Notes: generated by a model not told the origin, from the sequence alone. DNA of 64,000 nt from Chlamydomonas sphaeroides (GCA_001662425.1 BDDC01000051.1:62001-126000), one strand, 5' to 3'; positions 23,001 through 33,448 are shown, counted from the first letter of the stretch. A program made the numbers and translations.

Positions 23001-24555
23001 GGGGTGCATGGTGCTGGCGCCTCGCGCCTGCTGCCGCGCTCCACACCCTCGCCTGCCGCCCGTATCACTCGCAGGCGCCTTCGTGCAGGGCAGCCCCGTG
23101 CTCAGCTGGGCGGGCAACAACACCGCCAAGCTCAACCTGCGGTGGGCCGGGGAGACGGCAGCTGCTGTGCCTGCCGTCGGCAGCCGCCTACCCCGCGACT
23201 CCTTCCTCGCCCGCCCGCCCGCCCCGCGGCGCACGCGAGGCCCTGACCGCGTGCCTCTCCTCTTCCACAACCCCCTGCATCTTCCGTCGCCTCCCCGGTC
23301 CCGCAGCCACACGCCGTCGCAGCTCGAGTGCTGGACGCTCTTCTCCACCAACGCCTACGGCCAGGCCAACAAGGTGCGAGCGCCGCAGCGAAGGGAGGAC
23401 GGGCTCGGCAGCGTGTGTTGGAGTTGCGAGCCCTCACCGCGCTGTGCCTCTCCCTGTACCTTCCCTTCCCCTTCCCCTCCCCTTCCCTCCTCGCTGCTGC
23501 CACGCATCAACTCCGCCCCAGGGACCAAAGGAGGTCATCCTCGCTGCCGCCTCCACTGCTCCTGCCTCCTCCATCCCCACATCACACCTGCCCCATCCCC
23601 ATCCCCTTCCCCTCCCCCTCCTGCCCCACCTCGGTGCCCATCCCCTCCTTCTCCTCCGCTGCTCCTGCCGCCTCCGGCCTCCCACCTTCCCCCCCCACCT
23701 CACTTCTCTCAATTCACAGGTGCCGCAGGAGGCCATCCCCGCCGACGTTGCCACGAAGGTGGCGAACGAGATGGTGGCGGCGCTGGGCGAGGCGCTGGGG
23801 CCCGCAGCGGCGCGCCGCATGCCGCGGCCGGTGTTCACGCGAGCACAGCTGTGGGGCGCGGCGCTGCCGCTCAACACGCCGGGGGTACCCTGCATACTGG
23901 ACCCCGAGGCGCGGGTGAGTGCGGGGGGAGCGAGGGGGTATCGGGTGTCTGTGTGTTGTGCGGGGGCTGCTGCTCAACACCCCCGGCGTGTTGGGCGTCC
24001 TGGACCCAGGGGCGCGGGCGAATCCGTGGGGCTGCGAGCTCACCGCCTTGGTGAGCTCGCCGCCTAGCGTGACCCCTGCGTTCCGAGCGGGCGCAGCTGT
24101 CGACCTTGGGGCCTGACCTCGGGGCCTGACCTTGGGGCCTGACCTTGGGGCCTATCCGGGGCCCTGCCCCGCTCGCCCCACCGGCCGGCTTGCAGGTGGG
24201 CGTGTGCGGCGACTGGCTGCTGGGCGGATCGCTGCAGGCGGCGGCGGTCAGCGGCATCAGCCTGGCTCGGCAGATAGCCGGTAGGCGAGGCGCTGGGGCT
24301 GGGCGCGTGGCGCTGCTTTCCTTGCTCTCCATGCTGGCCCTGTGCTGTAGCATGTAGGAGGCACTGGCCTCAGAGTGCGGTGACGCGTATTGGGCCATCA
24401 TCGCCCACGCGCGGTAGTACCTGATGTGTGGCCGCCCTGCCCTCCTGGCAGGCCTGCGGGGGCGCTCGGGCGGGGAGCTGGCGGCCTACTCGTTGGGCCT
24501 GGACACGCCGTTTGCGCCGCTTAAGGCCACCGACATCGGGGAGTTCCCGCACTGA
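20062..24555 (+). CDS. plastid-type FAD/NAD(P)-binding oxidoreductase (renalase-like family)
   Basis: Fourteen exons: 20062-20211, 20417-20515, 20748-20851, 21220-21348, 21658-21692, 21862-21903, 22096-22322, 22570-22684, 22805-22903, 23075-23141, 23307-23373, 23720-23914, 24196-24280, 24452-24555; 1,518 nt, 505 aa, all phases agree. Residues 1-50 are Arg/Ala/Ser/Pro-rich without acidic residues, like a chloroplast transit peptide. The Rossmann dinucleotide motif RVAIIGGGMSGLMCA is at about 95-109, followed by STVFDTGKHGMGGRMATR, FDHAAQFFTV, ASPPRYVATGGMRGLA, AVVIAHNGKCANRL (about 283-296), APFEGAFVQGSPVLSW, CWTLFSTNAYGQANKV, LWGAALPLNTPGVPCILDP and VGVCGDWLLGGSLQAAAVSG. This closely matches the plant family typified by Arabidopsis At3g04650, annotated only as FAD/NAD(P)-binding oxidoreductase; substrate unknown. 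Donors GTCCGG (exon 2) and GTACGG-type sites are non-classical but phase-supported. Confidence 0.9.
20877..20921 (+). repeat. 15-nt tandem repeat in FAD-gene intron 3
   Basis: Three exact copies of GACCTGTGGGCCGAG, starting about 25 nt after the exon 3 donor. It is non-coding in the supported model. Confidence 0.9.
21335..21415 (+). repeat. exon-4 tail repeated in intron 4
   Basis: GTGGGCGGCCTCAG, the last 14 nt of exon 4 (21335-21348), recurs in the intron at 21374-21387 (one mismatch) and exactly at 21402-21415. The spacers are similar (GCGCGGTAG). Confidence 0.8.
24102..24153 (+). repeat. 13-nt tandem repeat in FAD-gene intron 12
   Basis: Four copies of GACCTTGGGGCCT (one with C for T), about 40 nt upstream of the exon 13 acceptor. 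Confidence 0.9.
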
Positions 24556-25300
24556 GCTGGCTTGTGCTGGCAGGAGGGGTGCAAGTGGGGCGATTTTAGT
24601 GCGAGGTGGGATGGGCGCGGGATGGGCGTTGTGCGCTGCCGTGAGGGGGCCGCAGGGCGGTGGGAACAGGGAAGGGTGCAGGATCGGCGGCGGGAGGCAC
24701 CGTGAAACACGGTGGTAGCGAGCAGGGGTCTCCCCTGCTGGTAGCGAGTGGGCGGCGCCAGCGTGAGTTGGCACTGTGCCCCTGGTAGTGGATGGGTGGC
24801 GCCAGCGTGAGTTGGCACTGTGCAAGGCTCGTGGGTGCTGGTCGCGGGAAGATACGAGTGCATGAGTACGCTGGGGCATGGGCTAGCGGAAAGTGGCGTG
24901 AAGAGATACGTCGCTGCCGATGCTGCGCAGCGATGCTTCGTGGTGGCGATGTCTATCGGAGCTGATAATTTGGCCTACAGCGAGGCGCCTGCGGGTGACC
25001 TGCGCCGGGGCTGGCAGCGGCAACTGGGAGTAGCACCGGCGCTAGCGGGGAAGGAACGTGGAAGGTGGGGCTTGCGTCGGACATGCACACGGTTTGCCGC
25101 GACTCCGTGCCGTGAATTGCTCGGCAATGCCTCATCAACCGCGCTGCTACACCAACCCTGCATTCCAGGGTCCTGCTCTACTTCCGCCACCGCCAGCATA
25201 TCCACCTGTTCGCGCCGCGGCGTACACGACACATTCAACTCAACACCAAGTCCATATCGGCTTCGCTTTGAGCCCACCAGCAAAGATAGGCCAATTAACC
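24556..25300 (+). other. 3' region of FAD gene / promoter of small Cys-rich gene
   Basis: No gene is supported here. It holds a perfect 8-bp hairpin (24721-24739, loop TCT) directly followed by a tandem pair of a roughly 42-nt direct repeat (24739-24779 and 24782-24823). I found no TGTAA between the two genes, so the FAD-gene transcript may use a different signal. Confidence 0.5.
24721..24823 (+). repeat. hairpin plus 42-nt direct repeat
   Basis: The inverted repeat AGCAGGGG-TCT-CCCCTGCT is at 24721-24739. The direct repeat shares the core GCGCCAGCGTGAGTTGGCAC in both copies, with substitutions in the first third. Confidence 0.8.
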
Positions 25301-25932
25301 ATGGTCTGCATCGAGTGCGGGGCGGGCAACCCCTGCAAGTAAGCCGGGCCCTAGCTTATGTCAGTAGCGAGAATCTCGCTGTCAGGTTTGGCTGTCAAGG
25401 CTCAAGCACCTTCGTCTGGAGCGAGCCTGTAGCTCGAAGAGCAGGCGCGCCCAGGACCGCAGCGCTTGCGCAACACGGTGCAAGCCCCTCATCCCCTCTC
25501 TTGACTACTCCATGCCTCGGTTCAAGCCGCTCACGCATCCCTCATCCAGCTCGCGAGCGAGCGGAGCGAGACCCCCGGGGCGCTCGATACAAACACCCTC
25601 CGCGTCGCGGCACACAACTCTCACGCCATGCCCCCCCCGCTCCCGCCCATGTCGCCCCCGCAACACAGATGTAAAATGCTGGGCCCCACCTTTGGTTTCG
25701 CCTTTGGAGCGGCCTGCGCAGGGCCGTGTTACCTCATAGGTGAGCAGCACCACCGCATTGGATGCGCAATAGTCCAGCCCGAGGCCCCGCGTTCCAGCAC
25801 TTCTCGTTGACAGACGCCCCCGCACCTACGCCAGGCGCCTGCATCTGGCTCTGCGCCCAGCCAACGGCCAGCAAGCTGTTCGCCGTGCCTGCCGACGTCT
25901 TCAACTTCGTCAAGGACGCCATTCCAATCTAG
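25301..25932 (+). CDS. small Cys-rich protein, unknown function (75 aa)
   Basis: Three exons, 25301-25338, 25669-25739 and 25814-25932, join in phases 2 and 1 to give an uninterrupted 75-aa product ending in TAG. The start ATG sits in a good context (AACCATGG). The N-terminus is Cys-rich (MVCIECGAGNPCKCKM), followed by a small hydrophobic stretch (FGFAFGAACAGPCYLI), a Pro-rich turn, IWLCAQPTASKLFAVPADV and the end FNFVKDAIPI. There are eight cysteines in all. All three junctions use canonical GT-AG sites with clear polypyrimidine or CAG acceptors, which is unlikely by chance. I do not recognise the family. It could be a metal-binding or disulfide-bonded organelle protein; that is inference. 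A plus-strand TGTAA lies at 26476-26480. Confidence 0.6.
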
Positions 25933-27741
25933 CACCCGCACCTTGCTAGTTGATGCCTGCGGGCATACCAGGGCCAACGATGACGCATGTACAGTGTACA
26001 GTGGGCGGGCGGGTACATTAATATGCTCCCATTTACGCTTCATGTCCAGGATGCTGGGCTGGGCCCTGCGAGCTCACAGGCGCGCAAGACCATCGCATAG
26101 ACTCATGGCGGCAGGCGCGTGTGCGAGAGCGGACGGTGGACAAGGACCCGAAGTTGTATCCAATAAGAAGGCACGTCGGCTGGCCAGGGCATGCGGCGTC
26201 GTGAGGTGCATAGAGCGCGCGGAGCCCGCGTGCCCAAGCGCCGCTACGGGGTGCTTGACTTTCGTCCCTGACAGCTCTGTTTCGAACGTCTTGGGCATCC
26301 CTGTGCTGAAATAGACAGCGCCGCGCTGCAGCCGCATGCCTGTCTGCGGATGCCGCGGTGTACGGCAGACGTCCGCGGACGCTGCGGTGCACGGTGTAGG
26401 AACGGAGGCGAGCGGTGGCTCCGGTATGCATATGCGCGTAGGGCGTTGCACGGGTAGTGTCCTGGGGTCGGACCGTGTAACACCAGTAACCATGAGAACA
26501 GTGCCGCGTGACGCGAGCCCTGGCGGCGTTTGCGCACATGGCGCTGGGTGGGGCTTGAGGGCAGGGTGATGGCGGCCAGCACGGCTGCTGCAGCCCGCAG
26601 GGCGAGGCCCGGCGGCAGGGAGCACCAAGGGCGGCAACGCCAAACATGTATCCTTAAAGTCACGCGTCGTCGCAGGCTAATGGCAGTGAGAACTGCCGGT
26701 TGGCCAGCAGGCGGGACTCTCGTACTGTTGAACCAGCGTGGAAGTTATCAGCTTGGACGACAGCTCAGCGGCGCTGCCCACTGCCCCCCAAGCGGCGATA
26801 CAGTGCGGCAGCCGGCCGTGCTCATGGGTTGACGTGCTCGGGGGAGAGGCCCGTGTCGCGTGCTGCACCCATGGTTGAGGCGCAAAGGTAGCAGCGAGGC
26901 AGTCAACAGGCCCATGTGCCCGGGCCTTGCAGAGGACAAGGATGGGCCCGGCTCAGCAGCTGCAGCGGGCCACGGCAGAGTTGGAGGCTGGTGCCACCGC
27001 CCGCACCGCCTCGCTTCCTTGCTCCCGGCGTGCCGGCGCAGCGGCGTGCGCGTGCCAACCTGGGCTCCTGCTAGGGTTGCCACGGCAACCGGATGTGGGC
27101 CGTTCCGTCCGCCTGCCGTTCCGCGCGCTGGCCGCCGCCGTTACGGATGACAGTAGCTTCCCTTCGGACTTGGCCTTACGAAGGCGCGTAAATGGGGACG
27201 CGATGCTGGCGGCGGCGGCTGTCCGAAGACGGCAGGTCACAGGCCATCGGGCCTCTTCAAGGTCTGCCGTCTGGCGTCTGGGCCCGCGCCACACTTTATG
27301 TCGTGCCCCAGTCCCCACAAGCCGGACTGTGACTGTCATTTTATTTTGCGAGCCTGCCTCGATGTGGCGCCCTTTGCTGTTCCGCGATGTTGTTGCCCAG
27401 GGGTGGCATGGGCCATCATGCTAATATGTCGTGGGGCCATGACGGGGAGCGGGTCGTCAGGCAGCTGGGGCCTTGGGCTACACTGCTGAAGCTGTGCAGC
27501 TATCAACGACCGCAGGCGCTCTGCACCATGTGCCTGCTGACTTCGTGGGCATGTATGTCGTCGCAGCAGGCATTGCGCAGCTGGACTGTAGGGTTATATG
27601 GACCTGTTTATGTGTATAGTCAGTGAGTTGGGGGTGGGCTGTGTATTGCGTGCGCCGCCGCCGATGCAGCGCGCGACTTGAGCTCTGCGCACCAACGGCC
27701 CTCCTCCTTCTTTCCTTGTTCTTCTTGCGAAAGCCGTCACC
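25933..27741. other. intergenic region, no supported gene
   Basis: This is the 3' region of the small Cys-rich gene (TGTAA on plus at 26476-26480) and the promoter side of eL29. A single ATG-initiated plus frame of 160 codons (26942-27424) and an overlapping minus frame exist, both Arg/Ala-rich with no recognisable motif. I do not call either. Confidence 0.45.
26476..26480 (+). terminator. TGTAA polyadenylation signal
   Basis: Plus-strand TGTAA about 545 nt after the stop of the small Cys-rich gene. Confidence 0.35.
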
Positions 27742-28554
27742 ATGGCCAAGTCCAAGAACCACACCGCGCACAACCAGAACTACAAGTGCCACAGGCGAGC
27801 AGCCGATTGCGCATTTGCGACAGGAACCCCTACCGCTCCCGCCAGCCTGCTGATCAGCCCGCGCCATGTGCCCTCAGGAACGGCATCAAGAAGCCGCAGA
27901 CGAACAAGTTCCCGTCGCGCAAGGGGGTGGGTCTGCCGGCGCTGCGGCGACGGCCTGTTCTGCACTCAAGGTCGCCTCGTGGCGTGAAACATTATGCTGC
28001 ATTCACACGCACGAGCTATGCGTTGGCGCTTGAAGGGGTGCGATAGGGGCGGCCATGTTTCTTGCTTGTTGCTCGGCGGTGACGTATTGCCGTTTGGTCG
28101 TGTCCTGTATGCCCATACTGCTCACCACAGATGGACCCCAAGTTCCTGCGCAACCAGGTGCGCAGCATCAGGGATTGGAGCGTTTGGCGCGGCTGCGCAC
28201 CACGACGCGTGCGCGTTGGGCACGTACTGGCTGCGATTGTGCTGCATGACAGCGGCTGAGCGGCTGGAGGGCCGTGCGCGGCAGAGGCAGCAGGCACTCC
28301 CAGGAGGGGGCCCTGGGCACACGTGTGCTGGGCGCCTGGCCTGCAGCCCTCAGAAAGCTCTCTTTCTCCCCAGTTGGATCGTCAGCTGCACCTCGCGAAA
28401 CTGGAGCAGTTGCGCTTGGGGCTGTGCCGCGGGGCGTCGTTACGGACCAAATGCGAACCTGCGCAGCTTGACTGACGGCGCTGGTCCTCCTCCCTGCTCC
28501 GCTCCCCCCTTGCAGCGGTACGCTAAGAAGCACAACGTGAAGAAGGTGCAATAG
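27742..28554 (+). CDS. RPL29: 60S ribosomal protein eL29
   Basis: Exons 27742-27794, 27878-27926, 28131-28157 and 28516-28554; 55 aa. The product begins MAKSKNHTAHNQNYKCHR, continues NGIKKPQTNKFPSRKG, MDPKFLRNQ and RYAKKHNVKKVQ. It matches the eukaryotic eL29 consensus (MAKSKNHTxHNQ, HRNGIKKP, DPKFLRNxRFAKKHN) over its whole length. It is a structural component of the cytosolic large ribosomal subunit. Intron 1 starts with GC (AG/GCGAGC) instead of GT; the conserved HRNGIKKP junction leaves no better donor. A pyrimidine-rich tract precedes the ATG (27703-27730), typical of ribosomal protein genes. TGTAA lies 80 nt after the stop. Confidence 0.95.
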
Positions 28555-30413
28555 GCGGAGCAGCCCCTGGCGGCAGCAATGCTGATGCGGAGGCGCCTGG
28601 CTGGCGCGGAGAGGCGCGGTGTGTACTTGGCGGTGTAACGTCCTCTGCTGCGGATGCTGCGCTCATACTTCCAGTTACGGCTGGCTGGCGAGCCAGCTGC
28701 CACACGGGCGCGTGGCGTCAGCCGCTTGAGCGTCACGTGCAGCACCGGGGCAGCGTTGGGCGGCGCCTGGGCGCTGGCCTTCAAGCTCCAAACCCACAGG
28801 CGGAACGGTGCCAGCAAGCCAGGGCGGGCGCCAGCAAGCCAGGGCAGCAACGCGCAGACGGCTGGCACCAAGTTGCTACAGCATCAGCAGCGACGCCCGA
28901 GGCGCTCTCCGCCGCGGCGTGGAGTGCATGGCGCTGCCGTGCACCGGGCGTACGGACGTCGCCCACGAGGCGCCGGGGGGCTGAATGCTCGCCGCGGCCG
29001 GTGCCTGGCCGGGAGCCCCGCTCGGCGCTGGTGGCCTTCGGGAGCCAGGCTGCAGGGCCGCGCTGCACGCCGCTGGAGTGGGAGCCCAATGCGCGATGCT
29101 GCGGCCCAGCAGCGGGACAGCTGCTCAGCGCCCCAGGGCCAGGTGCAGGCACGCGCAGGTGCCAGGATGGCAGCGGTATCGCGTGGCAGCAGCCCCCAGC
29201 TTTCGTTTCGGCAGCGTGCATGCTGACCCGCCGCAACGGGGTCGTGCTGCAGGCCTGCTGCACGACATCTGAGTGAGGCGTGTCTGTAGTACCTTAAGTC
29301 GATTGGAAGCCCCCCACCTCAGGCCGGGTCTTGCAGCGTGATACGTGAGACCCACATGCAGCACATCCCCAGGTTTCGTGCTGCAGTCAACAGACTGCAG
29401 CCCAGGTACCCAAAATAAAAATTGCAAGTACGTGGAAGGCAGCACGGAACTCTGCGCAATCTCTCCCCCTCCTGCTCCCCCTGGCGCCCAATTACCAGTT
29501 CACTACCACGCTGCTAAACGGCCGCACTGTCACCAACTGTTTGCACAAGTGCTGCCTCGAAACACCCCGTGCTGACAACAACCACAACCCACGAACTGCG
29601 ATCAGAGTGCCCGCGCATAAGCAGCAGTCCGTCAAAAGGCATGCGCGTCTGGACTGAAAGGGCTCGCGCGTGCAAGACAAAACCGCTACACGACGCACAA
29701 CACGTAAGGGCATTGACGTATGCACAGGACATGGGGCTGTGCAGCGCCGCAGCCCACACGGCAGGTCCGGAAGAGCTTGATCTCGCGCAACGCCCGCGTG
29801 CCTCCTGCGCGTACCATAGTCGGCGGCACCGCTGCCTCCAGGGCTCCTCCGGTGCAGCGATCAACGCCATCGTCCACCCCTGAGCCCCCATGCAATGGCC
29901 CCCTATCGGCGCCAGCACAGCAGCGGTAGACCGCGCGCATGGTACGCCCCCTCCTATCCGGGGCCTTTCCCCGGAAAACAAGCCCGAGGGGCGCACCGAC
30001 CAAACGGCCAGCGCGCCGGTTCACAAAAATGCCCTCCCCTCCGGAGCGCTGATGCTCACGCTCCTGCCCACCACAAAGGCCCTGCCGTCGCTCCAGCCTC
30101 GTCGCGCGTGTTGCCGTGCCATCCATCATCCATGCCAACCGCCGGCGGTCAGGGGCATGCATGCGCTATGTAACCCTTCACAGTAAATGCGAGCCGCTGG
30201 CCGCGTGGGGCAGGCAGGCCGCAGCGCCCAGGCGCCCGAGGCGCTGCGGGCCTCGGGCCGAGCCCCGCCTTCCAGCGTCCTCCGGCCGGCCCCTGTGAGC
30301 GCCTCAGGCCCCGCGAGCTGGCTGGCTGCCGCCGGCGGTACTCGCGTCCCAGGGCAGGGGCGCCAAGCGGTGCCCCTCGGCCCCGGGCCGCAGCTCTGTC
30401 CGCTGCCGCCTGC
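28555..30413. other. convergent intergenic region, no supported gene
   Basis: Between eL29 (plus) and the ABA4-like gene (minus). The eL29 TGTAA is at 28634-28638; another plus-strand TGTAA is at 30169-30173. A minus frame at 28440-28871 has a fairly protein-like stretch (RNWKYERSIRSRGRYTAK), but it overlaps the last eL29 exon antisense and has no supporting exon. I left it out. Confidence 0.45.
28634..28638 (+). terminator. TGTAA polyadenylation signal of eL29
   Basis: Plus-strand TGTAA 80 nt downstream of the eL29 stop codon. Confidence 0.7.
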
Positions 30414-31803
30414 TCAGGCCGGGCTGCTGTCGCTGTACGGCAGCAGCGTGATGGAGCCGCGCTCGCTGCGCACGATGACGGGCTCCTCCGGCGTAGCCAG
30501 GCCGGGCATCGCCGAGCACAGCACCTGCGGGCGGGCGGGAGGCCCCCGGGCGGTCGGAGGGGCGTATTCAGGTCATGCGGCTGCTTCCCGCCACCGCTGG
30601 CTCTGGCCCAGTCCTCAGGGCGCCAAGCGCCCCGCCTCTCGCCGCTCCATGCCCTGCCCACGTGCCCTCTGCCCATGCCCTGCTGCCCGATTGTACCCCT
30701 GGTACGGGTACATTGCCTTGCCCGCCCCACAACCGGCCGCACCCTGACAAGGTAGTGCGTCAGCAGGCCCAGCGGCCCAAACATGGCCGACACGAGCACA
30801 CCGGGGGCGGTGGGGATGCAGGAGCGCAGGCCTGAGGTGGTGGCCAGCAGCGGCGGCGAGAGGCAGGGGCGCAGGGGGCTCGGAGCGGACGGGGAGCGCC
30901 AAGGGCACGGCCTGCACCCGCAAGAGGCCCGAAGCATGTGCAGAGTGGGCACGACTAACCCTCGATGAGGCACCAGCGCGCCGCAAAGAGGTTGATGACA
31001 ATTAGGTGCACCAGGGCCGAGGCGGTCACGAGAGGCCGGCCAAAGAGCTGCGCGATGCCCTCCAGCTTGGGGATGAACTGCACGGCGCCGGCTGCGAGGG
31101 GCAGGGTTCGGGTAGGCGGCGCAGATGCTCTAGGTTTCGATGCCAGAGGCGTAGGTGTGGAGATGTGTGCAGGTCAGCGCTGCGGCGATGGCGGGTGTCC
31201 GCCGTGCTCACTAGAGAGGCCCTCAGCGAGGCTGCCAGGCATCATGATGGACAGCGTGTCGGGCGACCAGGACGCCACCAGCAGCGCCAGGTAGGCGAGC
31301 GAGAGCGGCACGAAGGGCCACACCGAGCGGAAGAAGCCCGCGGACTTGCGCGGGAATAGCAGCATCTGTGGGCGCGGTGAAGGGCAGGGAGGGGGAGGGG
31401 CACATCTTCAACACACGACTTAGTACCCAGGTCGCGACGCTGCGACGCAAGCGAGGCGTGCGGCGCTTATAGCTGCGCAAATCCGTCCCCCACTTGCCGA
31501 CACAGTGCACAGCGCCGCGTATGCCGCTGATGCCATGACCGTGAGCACAACCGCCTCGGGGACCGGAACTGCCGCGACTGCCGCTGCAGTCGCTGCGGCA
31601 GCCTTGCAGCACGGCTTTACTGCAGCGGCTGCAGCTGCGGCCTTCGCGGTGCACAGTAATCGTCGCCGATTGCCTGCCCGACTTCCGCCTGGCGCTTGGC
31701 ACGCGCGCTGTATCCTAGATGGTAGGCATGGCAGCGATGCTGGGCAACGGGGCCGTGCGCTCAACAGAGGGGACCGCGCGATGCGCTGTGAGAGCGCCTG
31801 CAT
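30414..31803 (-). CDS. ABA4: ABA4-like plastid membrane protein (DUF4281, neoxanthin formation)
   Basis: Exons 31504-31803, 31212-31365, 30960-31091, 30743-30831 and 30414-30524; 261 aa (Arabidopsis ABA4 is about 220). Residues 1-80 form a strong transit peptide: MQALSQRIARSPLLSARPR, Arg/Ser/Ala-rich, followed by an Ala-rich segment. Family signatures are LALLVASWSPDTLSIMM, KLEGIAQLFGRPLVTASALV, HLIVINLFAARWCLIEG and AMFGPLGLLTHYLV. This matches the ABA4 order YLLYLSWTPDTL, LPELPGIAKMF, ASAWIHLLVVDLFAARQV, LCLLFCPVGI. In plants ABA4 is required for neoxanthin synthesis from violaxanthin and also affects singlet-oxygen protection, in the plastid envelope/thylakoid. The C-terminus carries an extra soluble tail (PGLATPEEPVIVRSERGSIT). 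The exon 1 donor (ACT/GTGTCG) is the least certain junction. Confidence 0.85.
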
Positions 31804-32273
31804 TTTGGCGGGTGTGGAGCTGCACCGCGCTACGGGGTAGCAGTCAGGCGCGTATGTATAGTTACGCTAGGGGCTGAAAGGCCAAGATCCAGCAAACACG
31901 TACCCTGGTCATGGGGTCGACGGGGTGGCAGGCACCCGCTCCTTCCGTGCTTGCAACAGAAACCAACGGGCTGCTTCTTTACTCGACAGACCGCTGAACC
32001 CAAGTTGTGGCCGCCATGCCGGCCAAGGTTGCGGCACATCTAAAGCGGAAGTGCTCTGGTCGCTTTGGCGCAACAAAGTTACATGGCCTGCGGCCCATGG
32101 CCAGCAACTCCAGCATGTCGGCAGGCGATAGTCGACACTTGGCAGCGTGGGCTTTCCTGCAGCTCGCTGTAGCCAACCTCTCCCAAGTCCACAGGTACGC
32201 CGCCGTTCTCAAGTCCTCGCATGCCCGCCAGCCGCCAGCGCCCAGCGCCACACACCATCCCGAGCCACCGCCC
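31804..32273. other. promoter of ABA4-like gene and 3' UTR of upstream gene
   Basis: This 470-bp stretch lies between the ABA4-like ATG and the TGA at 32274. A minus-strand TGTAA at 32083-32079 probably ends the upstream transcript, leaving about 275 bp for the ABA4-like promoter. Confidence 0.5.
32079..32083 (-). terminator. TGTAA polyadenylation signal
   Basis: Minus-strand TGTAA, about 190 nt after the TGA stop at 32274-32276. Confidence 0.55.
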
Positions 32274-33081
32274 TCACGTCAGGTCAATCACCTCGGCACC
32301 ACCATGCCCCGCACCACCACCACCACCCGGGCCGCCCCCATCGCCAGCCATAGCGCGCAGCGCCGGCCCACGGGCCCTCGCCCTCGCCAGCACCGCCTCA
32401 CACGCGGCAGTCACCGCCTCCTCCGTCAGCGCCTCCAGCTCCAGCCCCTGCATGGGCGCAGCACCTCCTAGCCCAGCCGCCGCCGCGGCAGCTGCCCCGC
32501 GTGCCTGTGCCCCGCCGCGGCCGGCCGTGGTGGCCCCCACCGTGCGGCGCCGCTGGGACGCGGCCTGCGTGGATGCAGCCTGGGCTGTAGGGCCGAGCGG
32601 AGGCAGCATGCAGGGAGACGTCGGCACGCGCCGTACGGCAGCAGGCGCCAGTCGGTGCCGTACGCACCGTACCCTGCGTACGGGCCCAGCGCCGCGAGGC
32701 CAGCAGCAGATCCGTTCCAGGCGGTTTCAGCCCCAACCAGGGAGCCCGGAACTGCTGGCCGCAGCGAGCCCATCCCAGTTGGCAGCTGGGGCCCAGGCCC
32801 CACCACGGCCCCGGCCCAGGCTGCCAGCCCTCTCTGCGCTCACCCGCGGGCCGGCGGACCCCGGTGAGCGACACCGGCATACGCCGCGCGCCCGGCCGCG
32901 ACGGCGGCGCCAGCGAGGCGAAGCCACTGCCCGGCATCGCGGCGGCGTCCGGCGTGGCGGCCGCGCCCGGCGGCCAGCCGCCGGCCAGCTCGGTGGCGCC
33001 GCCACCGCAGCCCCGCTGTGTCGATTCCGGCGCGGAGATGCCGCAGGAGAACATGAGGAGCGCCAGGGAGTGCTTACAGGC
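32274..33081 (-). CDS. three terminal exons, probably the 3' end of the giant modular gene
   Basis: Exons 32860-33081, 32668-32785 and 32274-32584 join in phases 0 and 1 and end in TGA. The first begins at a clean acceptor (CCCCGCAG) without needing an ATG, so it continues an upstream exon. The product is low complexity: SLALLMFSCGISAPES, an Ala/Gly/Pro linker, MGSLRPAVPGSLVGAETAWN, GPYAGYAQAASTQAASQRRR, then LELEALTEEAVTAACEAVLA and the acidic end AEVIDLT. The donor of the first exon (GTCCGC) is weak; an alternative GTGAGC donor nearby would change phase. The 10-N gap prevents proof of linkage. The nearest upstream minus-strand coding is exon 12 of the giant gene, and the TGTAA at 32083 would end that transcript. 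It could instead be a separate gene starting at ATG 33054. Confidence 0.4.
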
Positions 33082-33401
33082 CTGCGGGGTTTGGCGTGAA
33101 GAACGGGCCGGGTGGGGTGGGGTGGGCCTGCATCGCGACTGCTGGGACGGCGGAAACCAGGGGCCAGAGTTACCAGCACACGCACGCAGGGCGGTCAACG
33201 CAGCTATGCGGTCCTCAGGTCAGGGGCATCAGACCGGTGGCATGACTATTTTACGGCAGAGGGCACGGTGGCCACGGGCGAGAGCCCTCGGCCGGGCGCA
33301 TGCGAGGGACCGCGTGTCGCTGGCCCTGGCTGCCTCAGGCCCCTGGCTGCCTCAGGTCGTTTGGTGTGTGTTCAAGTGTTAGGTGAAGACGGGACCCCGC
33401 A

Positions 33402-33402
33402 C

Positions 33403-33438
<36 letters not shown>
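33402..33438 (+). repeat. (GT)n microsatellite beside assembly gap
   Basis: About 18 GT dinucleotides run directly into the N gap. The true length is unknown. Confidence 0.95.
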
Positions 33439-33448
33439 NNNNNNNNNN
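33439..33448. other. assembly gap (10 N)
   Basis: Ten unknown bases separate the GT microsatellite from the pentapeptide-coding repeat of giant-gene exon 12. Ten Ns is likely a placeholder, so the true size may be much larger. Confidence 0.98.

Noticed and set aside
22033..24054. 673-codon plus-strand open frame across the FAD gene
   Set aside because: It reads through exons in a different frame and through introns; the true coding path is the spliced model with family motifs.
26942..27424. ATG-initiated 160-codon single-exon plus-strand frame
   Set aside because: Arg/Ala-rich composition, no motif, no splice sites, and an equally long overlapping minus frame.
28440..28871. Minus-strand frame overlapping the eL29 3' end
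   Set aside because: Antisense to the last eL29 exon, no in-phase neighbouring exon and no recognisable domain.
32015..32203. Plus-strand ATG frame ending at a possible donor (GTACGC)
   Set aside because: It overlaps the likely 3' UTR and TGTAA of the minus-strand transcript, and no second exon joins it.
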